From Amycolatopsis sp. 2-15 (GTDB taxonomy: Bacteria; Actinomycetota; Actinomycetes; Mycobacteriales; Pseudonocardiaceae), in the NCBI RefSeq assembly GCF_030285625.1, contig NZ_CP127294.1, positions 6,790,001 through 6,854,000 of the forward strand: a stretch of 64,000 nucleotides of DNA, read 5' to 3'. Made by a program: the position numbers and the translations under genes. Every line of letters starts with the position of its first letter. The stretch's first letter is position 1. Shown in pieces: positions 32,800 through 44,081 of this stretch. The notes beneath the pieces are model-generated. The model had not been told where the DNA came from. It saw nothing but the letters and a program-made list of their open reading frames with translations, and made no database searches.

Positions 32800-34092
32800 G
32801 TGAAGCGCTGGCTCAAACTGGCGGCGGGTGCCGCCGCCCTCACCCTCGCGACAGCCGGGTGTGCCGGTTCGGGCGGCGGTGACACCGCGTCCGGCTCGGG
32901 CGGTTCGGACGGTGGCACGCTCACGGTCTGGCTCATGGACGGCTCCGCGCCGGACAGCCTCACGGGTGCCCTCAACAAGGAGTTCGAGGCGGCCCACGCC
33001 GGGGTCAAGGTGAACTACCAGATCCAGCCGTGGAACGGCATCCAGCAGAAGCTGACCACCGCGCTCGCGAGTGACACCCCGCCCGACGTGATCGAGGTCG
33101 GCAACACCCAGACCCCGGCGTTCGCCTCCGACGAGGTACTCACCGACCTGTCGGCCGACGTCAACAGCCTCAACGGCGCGCAGTGGCTGGCCGGGCTCAA
33201 GGCCTCGGGCGAGTTCAACGGCAAGACCTACGGCGTGCCGTTCTACGCCGCCAACCGCGAGGTCCTCTACCGCAAGGACATGTTCGCCCAAGCCGGCATC
33301 ACCGCGCCGCCGACCTCGAACGCGGAGTGGCTCGACGACATCGCCAAGCTGAAGGCGAAGTTCGGCAGCGACAAGGACTTCCAGCCGCTCTACCTGCCGG
33401 GTCAGTACTGGTACACGCTGCTCTCGTTCATCTGGGACAACGGCGGTGACGTCGCCCAGGCGCAGGGCAAGGGCTTCAAGTCCACCCTCGACTCCGCCGG
33501 CGCCAAGGCGGGCCTCGAGTTCTACAAGCAGCTCGTGGACGCCTCCGGCACCACCGCCCCGAAGGACAACGACGAGGCCACCCCGCAGCAGGCCGGCATC
33601 TACGGCGGCGGCAAGGTCGCGATGTTCATCGGCACGCCGGGGGAGGTCGCCACGGCCGCGAAGACCGACCCGAGCATCACCGACAAGACCGGCGCGTTCC
33701 CGATCCCGAGCAAGACCGCAGGCCAGACGGCCCCGGTGTTCCTCGGTGGCTCGAACCTGGTGATCCCGCTCAACAGCAAGCACGCGGACCTCGCCAAGGA
33801 CTACCTGAAGCTGCTCACCAGCACCAAGTACATGAGCCAGCTGGCCGCCGCCGGCTACGTGCCGGGCACCTCCACCGACACCAGCGCGCTGGACAAGGAC
33901 CCGCTCGGCGGCGTGATGGCCAAGGCTTCGAAGAACGGCCGCGCGGTGCCGACGAGCCCGAAGTGGGGTGAAGTCGAGGCGGGCCAGAACCCGCTGAAGG
34001 ACATGCTCACCGCGTACCTCACCGGGAAGAAGTCGATCGACCAGGCCACGGCTGACGCCAACGCCGCCCTCGACAAGATCATCGGCGGATGA
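32800..34092 (+). CDS. ABC transporter solute-binding lipoprotein, DasA-like (chitobiose/GlcNAc type)
   Basis: Extracellular sugar-binding protein of 430 residues, family 1. The signal ends in a lipobox (LATAGC, Cys21) and is followed by a Gly/Ser linker and the mature opening LTVWLMDGSAPDSLTGAL. PPDVIEVGNTQTPAF and NGKTYGVPFYAANREVLYRKDMF are typical of DasA/NgcE-like binding proteins. The start is GTG 32800 with AAAGGA 9 bases upstream. It overlaps the first permease gene by 4 bases (ATGA). The dre-like sites upstream and the NagZ-type gene at the end of the operon support N-acetylglucosamine or chitobiose as ligand; this is inference, since binding specificity cannot be read from sequence. 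Confidence 0.88.
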   Translation: MKRWLKLAAGAAALTLATAGCAGSGGGDTASGSGGSDGGTLTVWLMDGSAPDSLTGALNKEFEAAHAGVKVNYQIQPWNGIQQKLTTALASDTPPDVIEVGNTQTPAFASDEVLTDLSADVNSLNGAQWLAGLKASGEFNGKTYGVPFYAANREVLYRKDMFAQAGITAPPTSNAEWLDDIAKLKAKFGSDKDFQPLYLPGQYWYTLLSFIWDNGGDVAQAQGKGFKSTLDSAGAKAGLEFYKQLVDASGTTAPKDNDEATPQQAGIYGGGKVAMFIGTPGEVATAAKTDPSITDKTGAFPIPSKTAGQTAPVFLGGSNLVIPLNSKHADLAKDYLKLLTSTKYMSQLAAAGYVPGTSTDTSALDKDPLGGVMAKASKNGRAVPTSPKWGEVEAGQNPLKDMLTAYLTGKKSIDQATADANAALDKIIGG

Positions 34093-35075
34093 CCGCCACG
34101 AAAGTCGTGCCGATGCCGGCGGGGGCGACCCCGCCGGCATCGGCGCGCGTCACTCCGGAGAAACCGCGGCGCCGGGTCGGGATCGGCGAGCGGATGATGC
34201 CGTACCTGCTCCTCCTGCCCGCTCTCGTCGCCGTGCTGGTACTGCTCGGCTGGCCCACGATCCAGATGCTCGGCATCAGCCTGCGCAAGCTCGACCTGCA
34301 CGAGCTCGTGACCGGCAAGGCCGTGTGGATCGGGTTCGACAACTACACCGAGGAGCTGACCGACCCGGAATTCTGGTCGGTCGCCGTGCGGACCGTCGTG
34401 TTCACCGCTCTGCTGGTAGCGGCCACACTGCTGGTCGCGCTGGTCATCGCGGTGCTCATGCGCCACCTCAACCCGGTGGTCCGGATCATCCTGCAGATCT
34501 CGCTCGTGCTCGCGTGGGCCGTGCCGGTGATCGCCACGACCACGGTGTTCCAGTGGATCTTCGACCAGCAGTACGGGATTTTGAACAAGACGCTGGACCG
34601 GCTGGGGTTCCACTCGTTCATCGGCTATTCGTGGTTCTCCACCGGCGCGAGCACGCTCGCGGTGATCGGGCTGCTGGTGCTGTGGCAGGCCGTGCCGTTC
34701 GTGGCCTTCACGCTGTACGCGGGCCTGCTCGGCGTGCCGCGGGAGCAGTACGAGGCCGCGGGCATCGACGGCGCCGGGCCGTGGCAGACCTTCCGCGCGG
34801 TGAGCTGGCCCGCGATTCGGCCGATCCTGACGATGGTCACGTTCCTGTCGGTGCTGTGGGACTTCAACATGTTCGGCCAGGTCTGGGCGATCCGCCAGGG
34901 CGGGCCCGACGGCGCGAGCACGACGCTCGCGATCCTGCAGTACCTCAAGGGCATCGCGGGCAGCCATTTCGGCTCGGCCGCCGCGATCGCCACCATCATG
35001 CTGGTGCTCCTGCTGCTGGTCACCGGGCGGTACGTGCAGCTGCTGGTTCGTTCGAAGGACGGTGAGCTCGCATGA
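34089..35075 (+). CDS. ABC sugar transporter permease 1 (DasB-like, MalF type)
   Basis: Integral membrane permease of 328 residues, first of the pair. After about 35 charged residues come six hydrophobic segments, the first being MMPYLLLLPALVAVLVLLGWPTI. The cytoplasmic EAA loop that contacts the ATPase is EQYEAAGIDGAGPWQTFRAVSWPAI. Both ends overlap neighbours by 4 bases (ATGA), so it is translationally coupled with the binding protein and second permease. No ATPase gene is present in the operon; in streptomycetes a shared MsiK ATPase serves such transporters. Confidence 0.9.
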   Translation: MTATKVVPMPAGATPPASARVTPEKPRRRVGIGERMMPYLLLLPALVAVLVLLGWPTIQMLGISLRKLDLHELVTGKAVWIGFDNYTEELTDPEFWSVAVRTVVFTALLVAATLLVALVIAVLMRHLNPVVRIILQISLVLAWAVPVIATTTVFQWIFDQQYGILNKTLDRLGFHSFIGYSWFSTGASTLAVIGLLVLWQAVPFVAFTLYAGLLGVPREQYEAAGIDGAGPWQTFRAVSWPAIRPILTMVTFLSVLWDFNMFGQVWAIRQGGPDGASTTLAILQYLKGIAGSHFGSAAAIATIMLVLLLLVTGRYVQLLVRSKDGELA

Positions 35076-35902
35076 GGAAGTCCCTGACCCAGCGGGTCAC
35101 GCTCTCGGTGGTGGGCGTGCTCGTCGCGCTGCTGTTCTTCTTCCCGACGTACTGGATGTTCACCACGTCGCTCAAGACACCGGGCGAGGTGCTCTCGCCG
35201 AAGTACGACCTGTTCCCCACCTCCGCGACGCTGGCGAACTTCGCGTCGGCGCTCACCAAACCGGGGTTCGTGACCTACCTGAGCAACAGCCTCATCGTCA
35301 CGCTCGGGGCCGTGCTCGCGGCGCTGGTCGTCGGGGTGCTGGCGGCGATCCCGCTCGCGCGGTTCCGCTTCCGCGGGCGCAAGGGGTTCCTGCTGCTGAT
35401 CCTGGTCGCGCAGCTGGCGCCGCTCTCGGCGCTGTTCATCCCGATGTACCTGCTGATGCGCGACCTCGGGCTGCTCAACACGCTGCCTTCGCTGCTGCTG
35501 GTGTACTTCGCGACGTCACTGCCCTTCACCGTCTGGATGCTCTACGGGTTCATCAACGGCATCCCGTACGACCTCGAAGAGGCCGCGATGATCGACGGCT
35601 GCAGCCGCGCGGGCGCGTTCCGTCGCGTGACGCTGCCGCTGCTGGGCCCGGGCCTGGTGACCACGTCGGTGTTCAGCTTCATCACCGCGTGGAACGAGTT
35701 CCTGTTCGCGCTGGTGTTCATGCAGGACAAGCCGAAACAGACGCTGCCGGTGTGGCTCTCGTCGTTCAAGACCGCGTTCTCGGTCGACTGGGGCGGCATC
35801 ATGGCGGCTTCGGTGGTGTACGCGATCCCGGCGCTGATCTTCTTCCTGATCGTGCAGCGCAAGCTGGTGTCCGGCCTCACGGCCGGCGCGGTGAAGGGGT
35901 GA
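35072..35902 (+). CDS. ABC sugar transporter permease 2 (DasC-like, MalG type)
   Basis: Integral membrane permease of 276 residues with six hydrophobic segments (first VTLSVVGVLVALLFFFPTYW). The EAA loop reads EEAAMIDGCSRAGAFRRVTLPLLGPGL, as in MalG-type partners. It overlaps permease 1 by 4 bases and is followed 3 bases later by the GH3 gene. Together with permease 1 it should form the channel for the sugar brought by the binding protein. Confidence 0.9.
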   Translation: MRKSLTQRVTLSVVGVLVALLFFFPTYWMFTTSLKTPGEVLSPKYDLFPTSATLANFASALTKPGFVTYLSNSLIVTLGAVLAALVVGVLAAIPLARFRFRGRKGFLLLILVAQLAPLSALFIPMYLLMRDLGLLNTLPSLLLVYFATSLPFTVWMLYGFINGIPYDLEEAAMIDGCSRAGAFRRVTLPLLGPGLVTTSVFSFITAWNEFLFALVFMQDKPKQTLPVWLSSFKTAFSVDWGGIMAASVVYAIPALIFFLIVQRKLVSGLTAGAVKG

Positions 35903-35905
35903 GCG

Positions 35906-37342
35906 ATGTCTGATCCTCGGGATTGGGCGGAAGCGGTGCTGCTGCCCGGTTTCGCGGGCACGACGGCGCCGGACTGGTTGCGGCGCCGTCTGGGCGAGGG
36001 CCTCGGCGGCGTGATCCTGTTCGGGCGCAACGTGGTCGACGACGAGCAGGTGGCGGCGCTGACCTCGGCGCTGCGGGCCGAACGCGACGACGTGGTGGTC
36101 GGCATCGACGAGGAGGGCGGCGACGTCACTCGCCTCGACGTGAACACCGGCTCCTTCGTGCCCGGCTCGCTCGCGCTGGGCGCGGCCGACGACCCGGAGC
36201 TCACCACGGCGGTCGCGGCGGCGCTCGGCGAGCGGCTGGCCGCGTGCGGCGTGACGGTGAACCTGGCGCCGTGCGCGGACCTGACGCTCGCGGCGGAGGA
36301 CCCGATCATCGGGGTCCGCGCGTTCGGGTCGGACCCGGCGAAGGCGTCGCCGCACGTGGCGGCGTTCGTGACGGGGCTGCAGAAGTACGGCGTGGCCGCG
36401 TGCGCGAAGCACTTCCCCGGCCACGGTGCAGCAACGGAGGATTCGCACGTCGCGCTGCCTGTGCTGCCTCGGACGCCTCAGGAACTGCGGGAGATCGAGC
36501 TCGTGCCGTTCGCCGCGGCGATCTCGGCGGGCGTGCGGTCGATCATGTCCGGCCACCTCGTGGTGCGGGCGTGGGGCGAAGAACCGGCGACGTTGAACCG
36601 GGTCGCGCTCACCGACGTGCTGCGTGGCGAGCTGGGCTTCGACGGCGCGGTGATCACGGACGCGCTGGAGATGGGCGCGGTCTCCGGCTCCTACGGCCGG
36701 CACGACGGGCTCGGCAACGCCGCTGTCCGCGCGCTGGCCGCCGGTGCCGACGCGTTGTGCATCGGCGGGGCGGCGTTCGAGGCGGACACGTTGGACGCCA
36801 TCACCTCCGCGATCGTGGCCGCGGTTTCGGACGGGACGCTGTCCGCGGAACGGCTCGCGGACGCAGCGGCCCGCACGGCGGCGCTGGGTACCTCGCCGAC
36901 GCCCGCCGAGCTGCAGCCGGTCGACTACGCGCTGGGCATCTCGGCGGCTCGCGCGGCCCTGCGGATCCAGGGCTCGCCGCGGCTGGCGGGTGCGCCGCTG
37001 GTCGTCGACGTGAGCACCGACCCGACGATCGCGGCCGGGCCGATGCCGTGGGGCCTGGGCCCGCACCTGACGGAGCTGGTACCGGGAACTTCGGCGCTGA
37101 CCGTGTCCCCCGCCGACGCCGCCTCGGTACGTGCCCGGGCTCGTGAGTTCGCGAGCGTGGTCGTGGTGACCCGGGAAGCCCACCGGCATCCGGCGGTGCT
37201 CGCCTTCCTCGCGGAACTGTCCGATGTGGACTACATCCGCGTCGAGACCGGCGTGCCCGGACCGTCGGGCCCGGGTCCGCGGATCGACACGTTCAGCGGC
37301 TCGTACGTGAGCCTGCGCGCGGCCGCGGAGTACCTCGCCTGA
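35906..37342 (+). CDS. nagZ: Glycoside hydrolase family 3 beta-N-acetylhexosaminidase (NagZ type)
   Basis: Enzyme of 478 residues. The NagZ-subfamily signature K168-H-F-P-G-H-G-A-A-T-E-D-S-H181, with the Asp-His dyad that acts as general acid/base, is complete. The putative nucleophile is Asp252 in VITDALEMGAV, and GIDEEGGDVTRLD fits the substrate-binding loop. There is no signal peptide, so it should act in the cytoplasm, splitting imported chitobiose or muropeptide-derived disaccharides to GlcNAc units (glycosidase or phosphorylase activity has been shown for family members). A C-terminal part beyond about residue 345 extends past the basic NagZ core. It starts 3 bases after permease 2, with AAGGGG upstream. 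Confidence 0.9.
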   Translation: MSDPRDWAEAVLLPGFAGTTAPDWLRRRLGEGLGGVILFGRNVVDDEQVAALTSALRAERDDVVVGIDEEGGDVTRLDVNTGSFVPGSLALGAADDPELTTAVAAALGERLAACGVTVNLAPCADLTLAAEDPIIGVRAFGSDPAKASPHVAAFVTGLQKYGVAACAKHFPGHGAATEDSHVALPVLPRTPQELREIELVPFAAAISAGVRSIMSGHLVVRAWGEEPATLNRVALTDVLRGELGFDGAVITDALEMGAVSGSYGRHDGLGNAAVRALAAGADALCIGGAAFEADTLDAITSAIVAAVSDGTLSAERLADAAARTAALGTSPTPAELQPVDYALGISAARAALRIQGSPRLAGAPLVVDVSTDPTIAAGPMPWGLGPHLTELVPGTSALTVSPADAASVRARAREFASVVVVTREAHRHPAVLAFLAELSDVDYIRVETGVPGPSGPGPRIDTFSGSYVSLRAAAEYLA

Positions 37343-37349
37343 CCCCGGT

Positions 37350-37381
37350 CCGTGGGCGCGGTCCCCGACCCGTGCCCACGG
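37350..37381. terminator. Hairpin between nagZ and the dehydrogenase gene
   Basis: CCGTGGGC (37350-37357) and GCCCACGG (37374-37381) form a perfect 8-base stem around a 16-base loop in the 47 bases between two convergent genes. No T tract; a possible bidirectional terminator. Confidence 0.45.
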
Positions 37382-37389
37382 GCCGGCCT

Positions 37390-38412
37390 TCACGTCCGGT
37401 TCGGGTCGACCAGGATCTTCGGCCCCGCGCCCGGCGGGCGTCGCCCGGCGAAGACGTCGGCGACCTCGTGGAGCCCGACCGTCGCCGCGACGATCGGCCG
37501 CGGGTCGACGTCCCCGTCGGCGTAGCGGTCGATGGTCGCGTCGAGGCCGGGCGACGCGCTGAGGATCCCGACGGCGGTCACGTCCTTCAGGGCCAGCTGC
37601 CGCGTGTCGATCCCGCTCGGCTCACCGGCCAGTCCGATGTAGACGATCCGGCCCGACGGCTCCACCAGCTCCAGCGCCGCCGCCGGAACGATCGGGTCGC
37701 TGGTGGCGTCCACGACCGCGTCGACCGGCGCCGCGGGCGGCTCGCCGGCCGCGGAGAACCCCAGCCCGCGCGCGAAGGCGATGGAGCCGGCCGTGGCGCC
37801 GACCAGGTGGACCTCGGCGCCGGCCGCGCGCAGGAACATCGCGGTGAGCAGCCCGATCGTGCCCGGCCCGTAGACCGCGACCCGCATCCCGTCCTTCTCA
37901 CCCAATGCGGCCTCCGCCGCCCGCAGCGCGTTCCCGCCCGGCTCGACCAGCGCGCCGGCCGTCGCGTCGAGATGCGGGGGCAGCTCGTGCAGCGACGTCA
38001 CCGGCACCGCGATCTTCTCCGCCAGCGCCCCGGCCCGCCCGCCGCGGATCCCGACTTCGTGGCGGTCCGCGCACACGTGCTGGTGGCCGTTGCGGCACCG
38101 CCGGCAGTGCCCGCACCCGAGCATCGTGTCGCCGACGACCCGCCGCCCCACCCACGCGGGGTGCACACCCTCACCCGTCTCCACCACGGTGCCGCACCAC
38201 TCGTGCCCGATCCGCATCGGATAACGCGCCTGGCCGTCGGCGAGGTAGTGCATCTCGCCGGTGAAGAACTCGAAGTCGGTGCCACACACCCCGGCGCGTT
38301 CCACGGCCACCACGACCTCGCCCATCACCGCGACCGGCTCCGGCACCTCGGCCACCCCGGCCTCGCCGGGCCCGGTGATGACGAAGGCCCTCACCGGTCC
38401 GGCCCAGCGCAT
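37390..38412 (-). CDS. Zinc-dependent alcohol dehydrogenase (MDR family, polyol type)
   Basis: Medium-chain dehydrogenase of 340 residues. Catalytic-zinc residues are visible in GVCGTDFEF and RIGHEWCG. The structural-zinc loop has four cysteines (GCGHCRRCRNGHQHVC), and the Rossmann motif is VYGPGTIGLL. This combination is typical of sorbitol/threonine/galactitol-type dehydrogenases using NAD(P). The ATG at 38412 is taken, but a GTG six codons in (38394) is equally plausible because neither has a good ribosome-binding site. Convergent with nagZ. It may oxidise a sugar alcohol, which would suit the neighbourhood, but the substrate is unproven. Confidence 0.85.
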   Translation of the reverse strand: MRWAGPVRAFVITGPGEAGVAEVPEPVAVMGEVVVAVERAGVCGTDFEFFTGEMHYLADGQARYPMRIGHEWCGTVVETGEGVHPAWVGRRVVGDTMLGCGHCRRCRNGHQHVCADRHEVGIRGGRAGALAEKIAVPVTSLHELPPHLDATAGALVEPGGNALRAAEAALGEKDGMRVAVYGPGTIGLLTAMFLRAAGAEVHLVGATAGSIAFARGLGFSAAGEPPAAPVDAVVDATSDPIVPAAALELVEPSGRIVYIGLAGEPSGIDTRQLALKDVTAVGILSASPGLDATIDRYADGDVDPRPIVAATVGLHEVADVFAGRRPPGAGPKILVDPNRT

Positions 38413-38474
38413 CGACTCATGCGACCGATGCTAGTGCTCCGCGCCGCCCCCGCGGGTACTTCGAAGGGACGACC

Positions 38475-38612
38475 TCACTCCCCCGGAGGGAAGTCCGCCG
38501 AGCGGCTCATATCCGCCCACTTCTCGGCCTCCACCGCGCGTTCCGCGGAAGACCGCGCGGCCACCTCCACCGCACCGGCGCCCAGCAGGAGGCGGCGGGG
38601 TGGGTCAGCCTG
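38475..38612 (-). repeat. Duplicated copy of the SDR gene 3' end (relic)
   Basis: 138 bases match the last 138 bases of the SDR gene (38818-38955) at about 93% identity, in the same orientation. The copy still encodes DPPRRLLLGAGAVEVAARS ... SADFPPGE and the stop, but upstream the frame becomes Arg-rich and no Rossmann part exists. It is therefore the stub of a second SDR copy. A third, shorter echo (ARSADSPPGE) lies near 38744-38765 between the two. The stretch 38413-38817 contains nothing else I can recognise. Confidence 0.75.
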
Positions 38613-38817
38613 CGCCGCACGCCTGCGGGGTACTCGGCTGCGGCTCCAGCAACGGACGGACTCAGGTCGAACGCCGCCGACGCCGCGCGCAATGCGAGAC
38701 GGCGCGGCGGATCGAACGCCCCTGCGTCGCTCACCCGGCGGGGAGTCCGCCGATCGGGCGTGCCCCCACGCGGGCCTGCCCGCGCAGAGCAGACACCGGA
38801 GCACCGGGTCAGCGCAG

Positions 38818-38955
38818 TCACTCCCCCGGCGGGAAGTCCGCCGAGCGGCTCACATCCGCCCACTTCTCGGCCTCCGCGGCGCGTTCCGCGGAAGACCGCG
38901 CCGCCAGCTCCACCGCACCGGCGCCCAGCAGGAGGCGGCGCGGCGGGTCGGCGTG
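38818..38955 (-). repeat. Partner copy of the duplicated 138-base segment
   Basis: The intact-gene copy of the direct repeat at 38475-38612; it is the 3' end of the SDR gene listed next. Spacing between copies is 343 bases. Confidence 0.75.
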
Positions 38956-39654
38956 GTCGACGACGTCGACGATGATCTTGGCGGCGCGGGCGGGGTCGCC
39001 GGGCCAGGTGGCGGAGTCGGTGCGGCGGCGGTTCATCGCGCCGACCGTTTCGTCGTAGTCGGGGGTCACGGGGTCGACGCGCATGGACGAGCCGGCCCAG
39101 TCGGTGCGGAACGCGCCGGGCTCGATGATGAGGACCTTGACGCCGAAGGGAGCGACCTCGTTGGCCAGCACCTCGGAGAAGCCCTCGACCGCGAACTTGG
39201 CGGCCTGGTACGCGCCCATGCCGGGTGAGCCGCCGACGCGGCCGCCGACCGACGAGAACTGCACGACGTGGCCCGAGCGCTGGGCGCGCAGGATCGGCAG
39301 GGCGGCCTTGGTGACGTTGACGACGCCGTAGAAGTTCGCGTCCACTTGGGCGCGGAAGTCGTCGTCGGGCATTTCTTCGATGGGCGCGGAGTTGGCGTAG
39401 CCGGCGTTGTTCACCACGACGTCGAGCGAGCCGAACGCGTCCACCGCCGCCTGCACGGCCGCGCGGGCGGCCGCCGGGTCGGTGACGTCCAGGGCGATCG
39501 CGCGCACGCGGTCGCCGTAGCGACCTACGAGGTCGTCGAGCTGTTCGGGCTTGCGAGCGGTCGCGACGAGCCGGTCGCCGTGGTCGAGGACTGCTTTCGC
39601 CAGCTCCCGCCCGAAGCCGCGGGAGCTGCCGGTGATGAGCCAGGTCTTGGACAT
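38818..39654 (-). CDS. Short-chain dehydrogenase/reductase (SDR)
   Basis: Classical SDR of 278 residues: LITGSSRGFGRE cofactor motif, NNAGYANSA, catalytic Ser in QFSSVGGRVGG, and Y-x-x-x-K in AYQAAKF. The EVLANEVAPFGVKVLIIEPG and late Arg-Thr-Asp-Trp segments are the same as in the SDR at 14663-15493, so they are paralogues of one subfamily. The ATG at 39654 has GGAAGG upstream. A perfect TetR-type palindrome lies about 60 bases upstream. Its last 138 bases are repeated downstream. It may follow the folate operon on the same strand, but the palindrome suggests a separate promoter. Substrate unknown. Confidence 0.9.
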   Translation of the reverse strand: MSKTWLITGSSRGFGRELAKAVLDHGDRLVATARKPEQLDDLVGRYGDRVRAIALDVTDPAAARAAVQAAVDAFGSLDVVVNNAGYANSAPIEEMPDDDFRAQVDANFYGVVNVTKAALPILRAQRSGHVVQFSSVGGRVGGSPGMGAYQAAKFAVEGFSEVLANEVAPFGVKVLIIEPGAFRTDWAGSSMRVDPVTPDYDETVGAMNRRRTDSATWPGDPARAAKIIVDVVDHADPPRRLLLGAGAVELAARSSAERAAEAEKWADVSRSADFPPGE

Positions 39655-39712
39655 GAGTGCCTTCCGGGAGTTCGTGCCTACATCTCCATCAGACACCGAT
39701 CCCAGCCGGCCG

Positions 39713-40192
39713 TCAACCAACCAGTTGGTTACTTAGGCCACTCCGCACCGCCTCCGTGATCCGCTCCGCCCGCGTGACGAGCCCGTCCACCTCCGGCACC
39801 GGCACCGAACCCGTCCGGCTCTCGATCGCCACCCGCGCGATCACCGCGGCCGAGCGCATCACCTCGGCCGCGGCCGCCACGTCGAGCAGCGCCACGCCGC
39901 TCACCTCGGACAAGCGCAGTTCGGCCACGGCCGGCAACGAGGCCGCCGCGGTGATCACGTCCGCGGAGGGCCGCCAGGATTCGAGACCCGACGTCCGCAC
40001 CGCGAATGCGTCCTGCTCGGCCAGCCGCAGCCCGTGCATCCAGCCGCCGCAAGCACCATCGCCGGTGCGCGCAAGCAGGGCCGCGGCCTGGGCCAACGCG
40101 AGCGCCGCGACGGTCCCGCCCGCCGGCAACGCCGGCCCGACGGACGGCGTCGCCAGGGACTTCAGGGACTCGCTCGTGATCTGATCCCGCAT
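39713..40192 (-). CDS. Cyclodeaminase/cyclohydrolase-family protein (FTCD_C/FchA-like)
   Basis: Protein of about 159 residues (ATG 40192; a GTG at 40201 would add three). The opening SLKSLATPSVGPALPAGGTVAALALAQAAALL matches the family pattern L..L......PAPGGG..AAL....AALV..V, and the rest is all-helical. Family members are formimino-THF cyclodeaminases or, in methylotrophs (Fch), methenyl-THF cyclohydrolases. It is the last gene of the eight-gene operon with dmg, purU and sarcosine oxidase, 3-12 bases after dmg, so methenyl-THF processing is the likeliest role (inference). It is shorter than the usual 200 residues, which lowers certainty. Confidence 0.65.
   Translation of the reverse strand: MRDQITSESLKSLATPSVGPALPAGGTVAALALAQAAALLARTGDGACGGWMHGLRLAEQDAFAVRTSGLESWRPSADVITAAASLPAVAELRLSEVSGVALLDVAAAAEVMRSAAVIARVAIESRTGSVPVPEVDGLVTRAERITEAVRSGLSNQLVG
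39715..39730. promoter_or_regulatory. TetR-type palindrome upstream of the SDR gene
   Basis: AACCAAC-CA-GTTGGTT, a perfect 7-base inverted repeat with a 2-base spacer, located 61-76 bases upstream of the SDR start and overlapping the last codons of the cyclohydrolase-like gene. Symmetric AACCAAC-type sites are typical of TetR regulators. No TetR gene is adjacent, so control is from elsewhere in the genome. Confidence 0.6.
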
Positions 40193-40204
40193 GAAACTCA
40201 CCGC

Positions 40205-43490
<3,286 letters not shown>

Positions 43491-43506
<16 letters not shown>

Positions 43507-44081
43507 GGTGCCTCCTCGGTGTACTCGGTGGCGGCGTCGGCCAGCCACGCGGCGAAGTAGGGCGCGAAGGACTGCCGTACGAGCACGGTGAACTCGCCGG
43601 CTTCGCGGACCAGCAGCACGATCCCCGTGCGGGCCAGCAACGTCTGCACGCAGGTCCCGGGCGGCGACACGGCCGGGTCGAGGTCGATCGCGCAGCCGTG
43701 CGCGAGCACGTCGCGCACGGCCGGCCCGGCCAGCCGGACGGTGGTGCGCTGCGCCGACGTGTCGGTCACCGCGCCCACCACGATCGCCGGCCGCAGATCC
43801 GGTTCGGTCACCGCGCCGGGTCCGGCGAGGACGAGGTATTCGTCCGGGCCCAGCCACAACACGTCGACGGCGCCGAAGGGCCCGGCGCCCGAGGTGAAGG
43901 TGCACGGCTCGGCCGGCAACGGCACCCCGAGCACCTCCCCCACGGCGTCGTGGCCTTCACGCACCCGCACGGTGAGCTGCGTCAGGAACGGCCGTTCCTC
44001 CGCGATCACGGCCGGCGCGAGAGCGGCCAGCACGGCCGCGTGGTCCGCGAGCGGGGCGCGGCGCATCAGGTCAACCGTCAC
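43491..44081 (-). CDS. soxG: Sarcosine oxidase, gamma subunit
   Basis: Small subunit (196 residues) of heterotetrameric sarcosine oxidase. LTVRVREG, DVLWLGPDEYLVL, VTDTSAQRTTVRLAGPAVRDVLAHGCAIDLDP and the ending FTVLVRQSFAPYFAAWL are those of SoxG. The subunit is related to part of the GcvT-type folate domain. GTG start at 44081, overlapping the soxA stop by 11 bases, with GGGGACC upstream. It assembles with the alpha, beta and delta subunits in the cytoplasm. Confidence 0.92.

Noticed and set aside
32319..32882. 187-codon frame upstream of the solute-binding protein
   Set aside because: Low-complexity Arg/Pro-rich translation that runs out of frame into the binding-protein gene; no ribosome-binding site.
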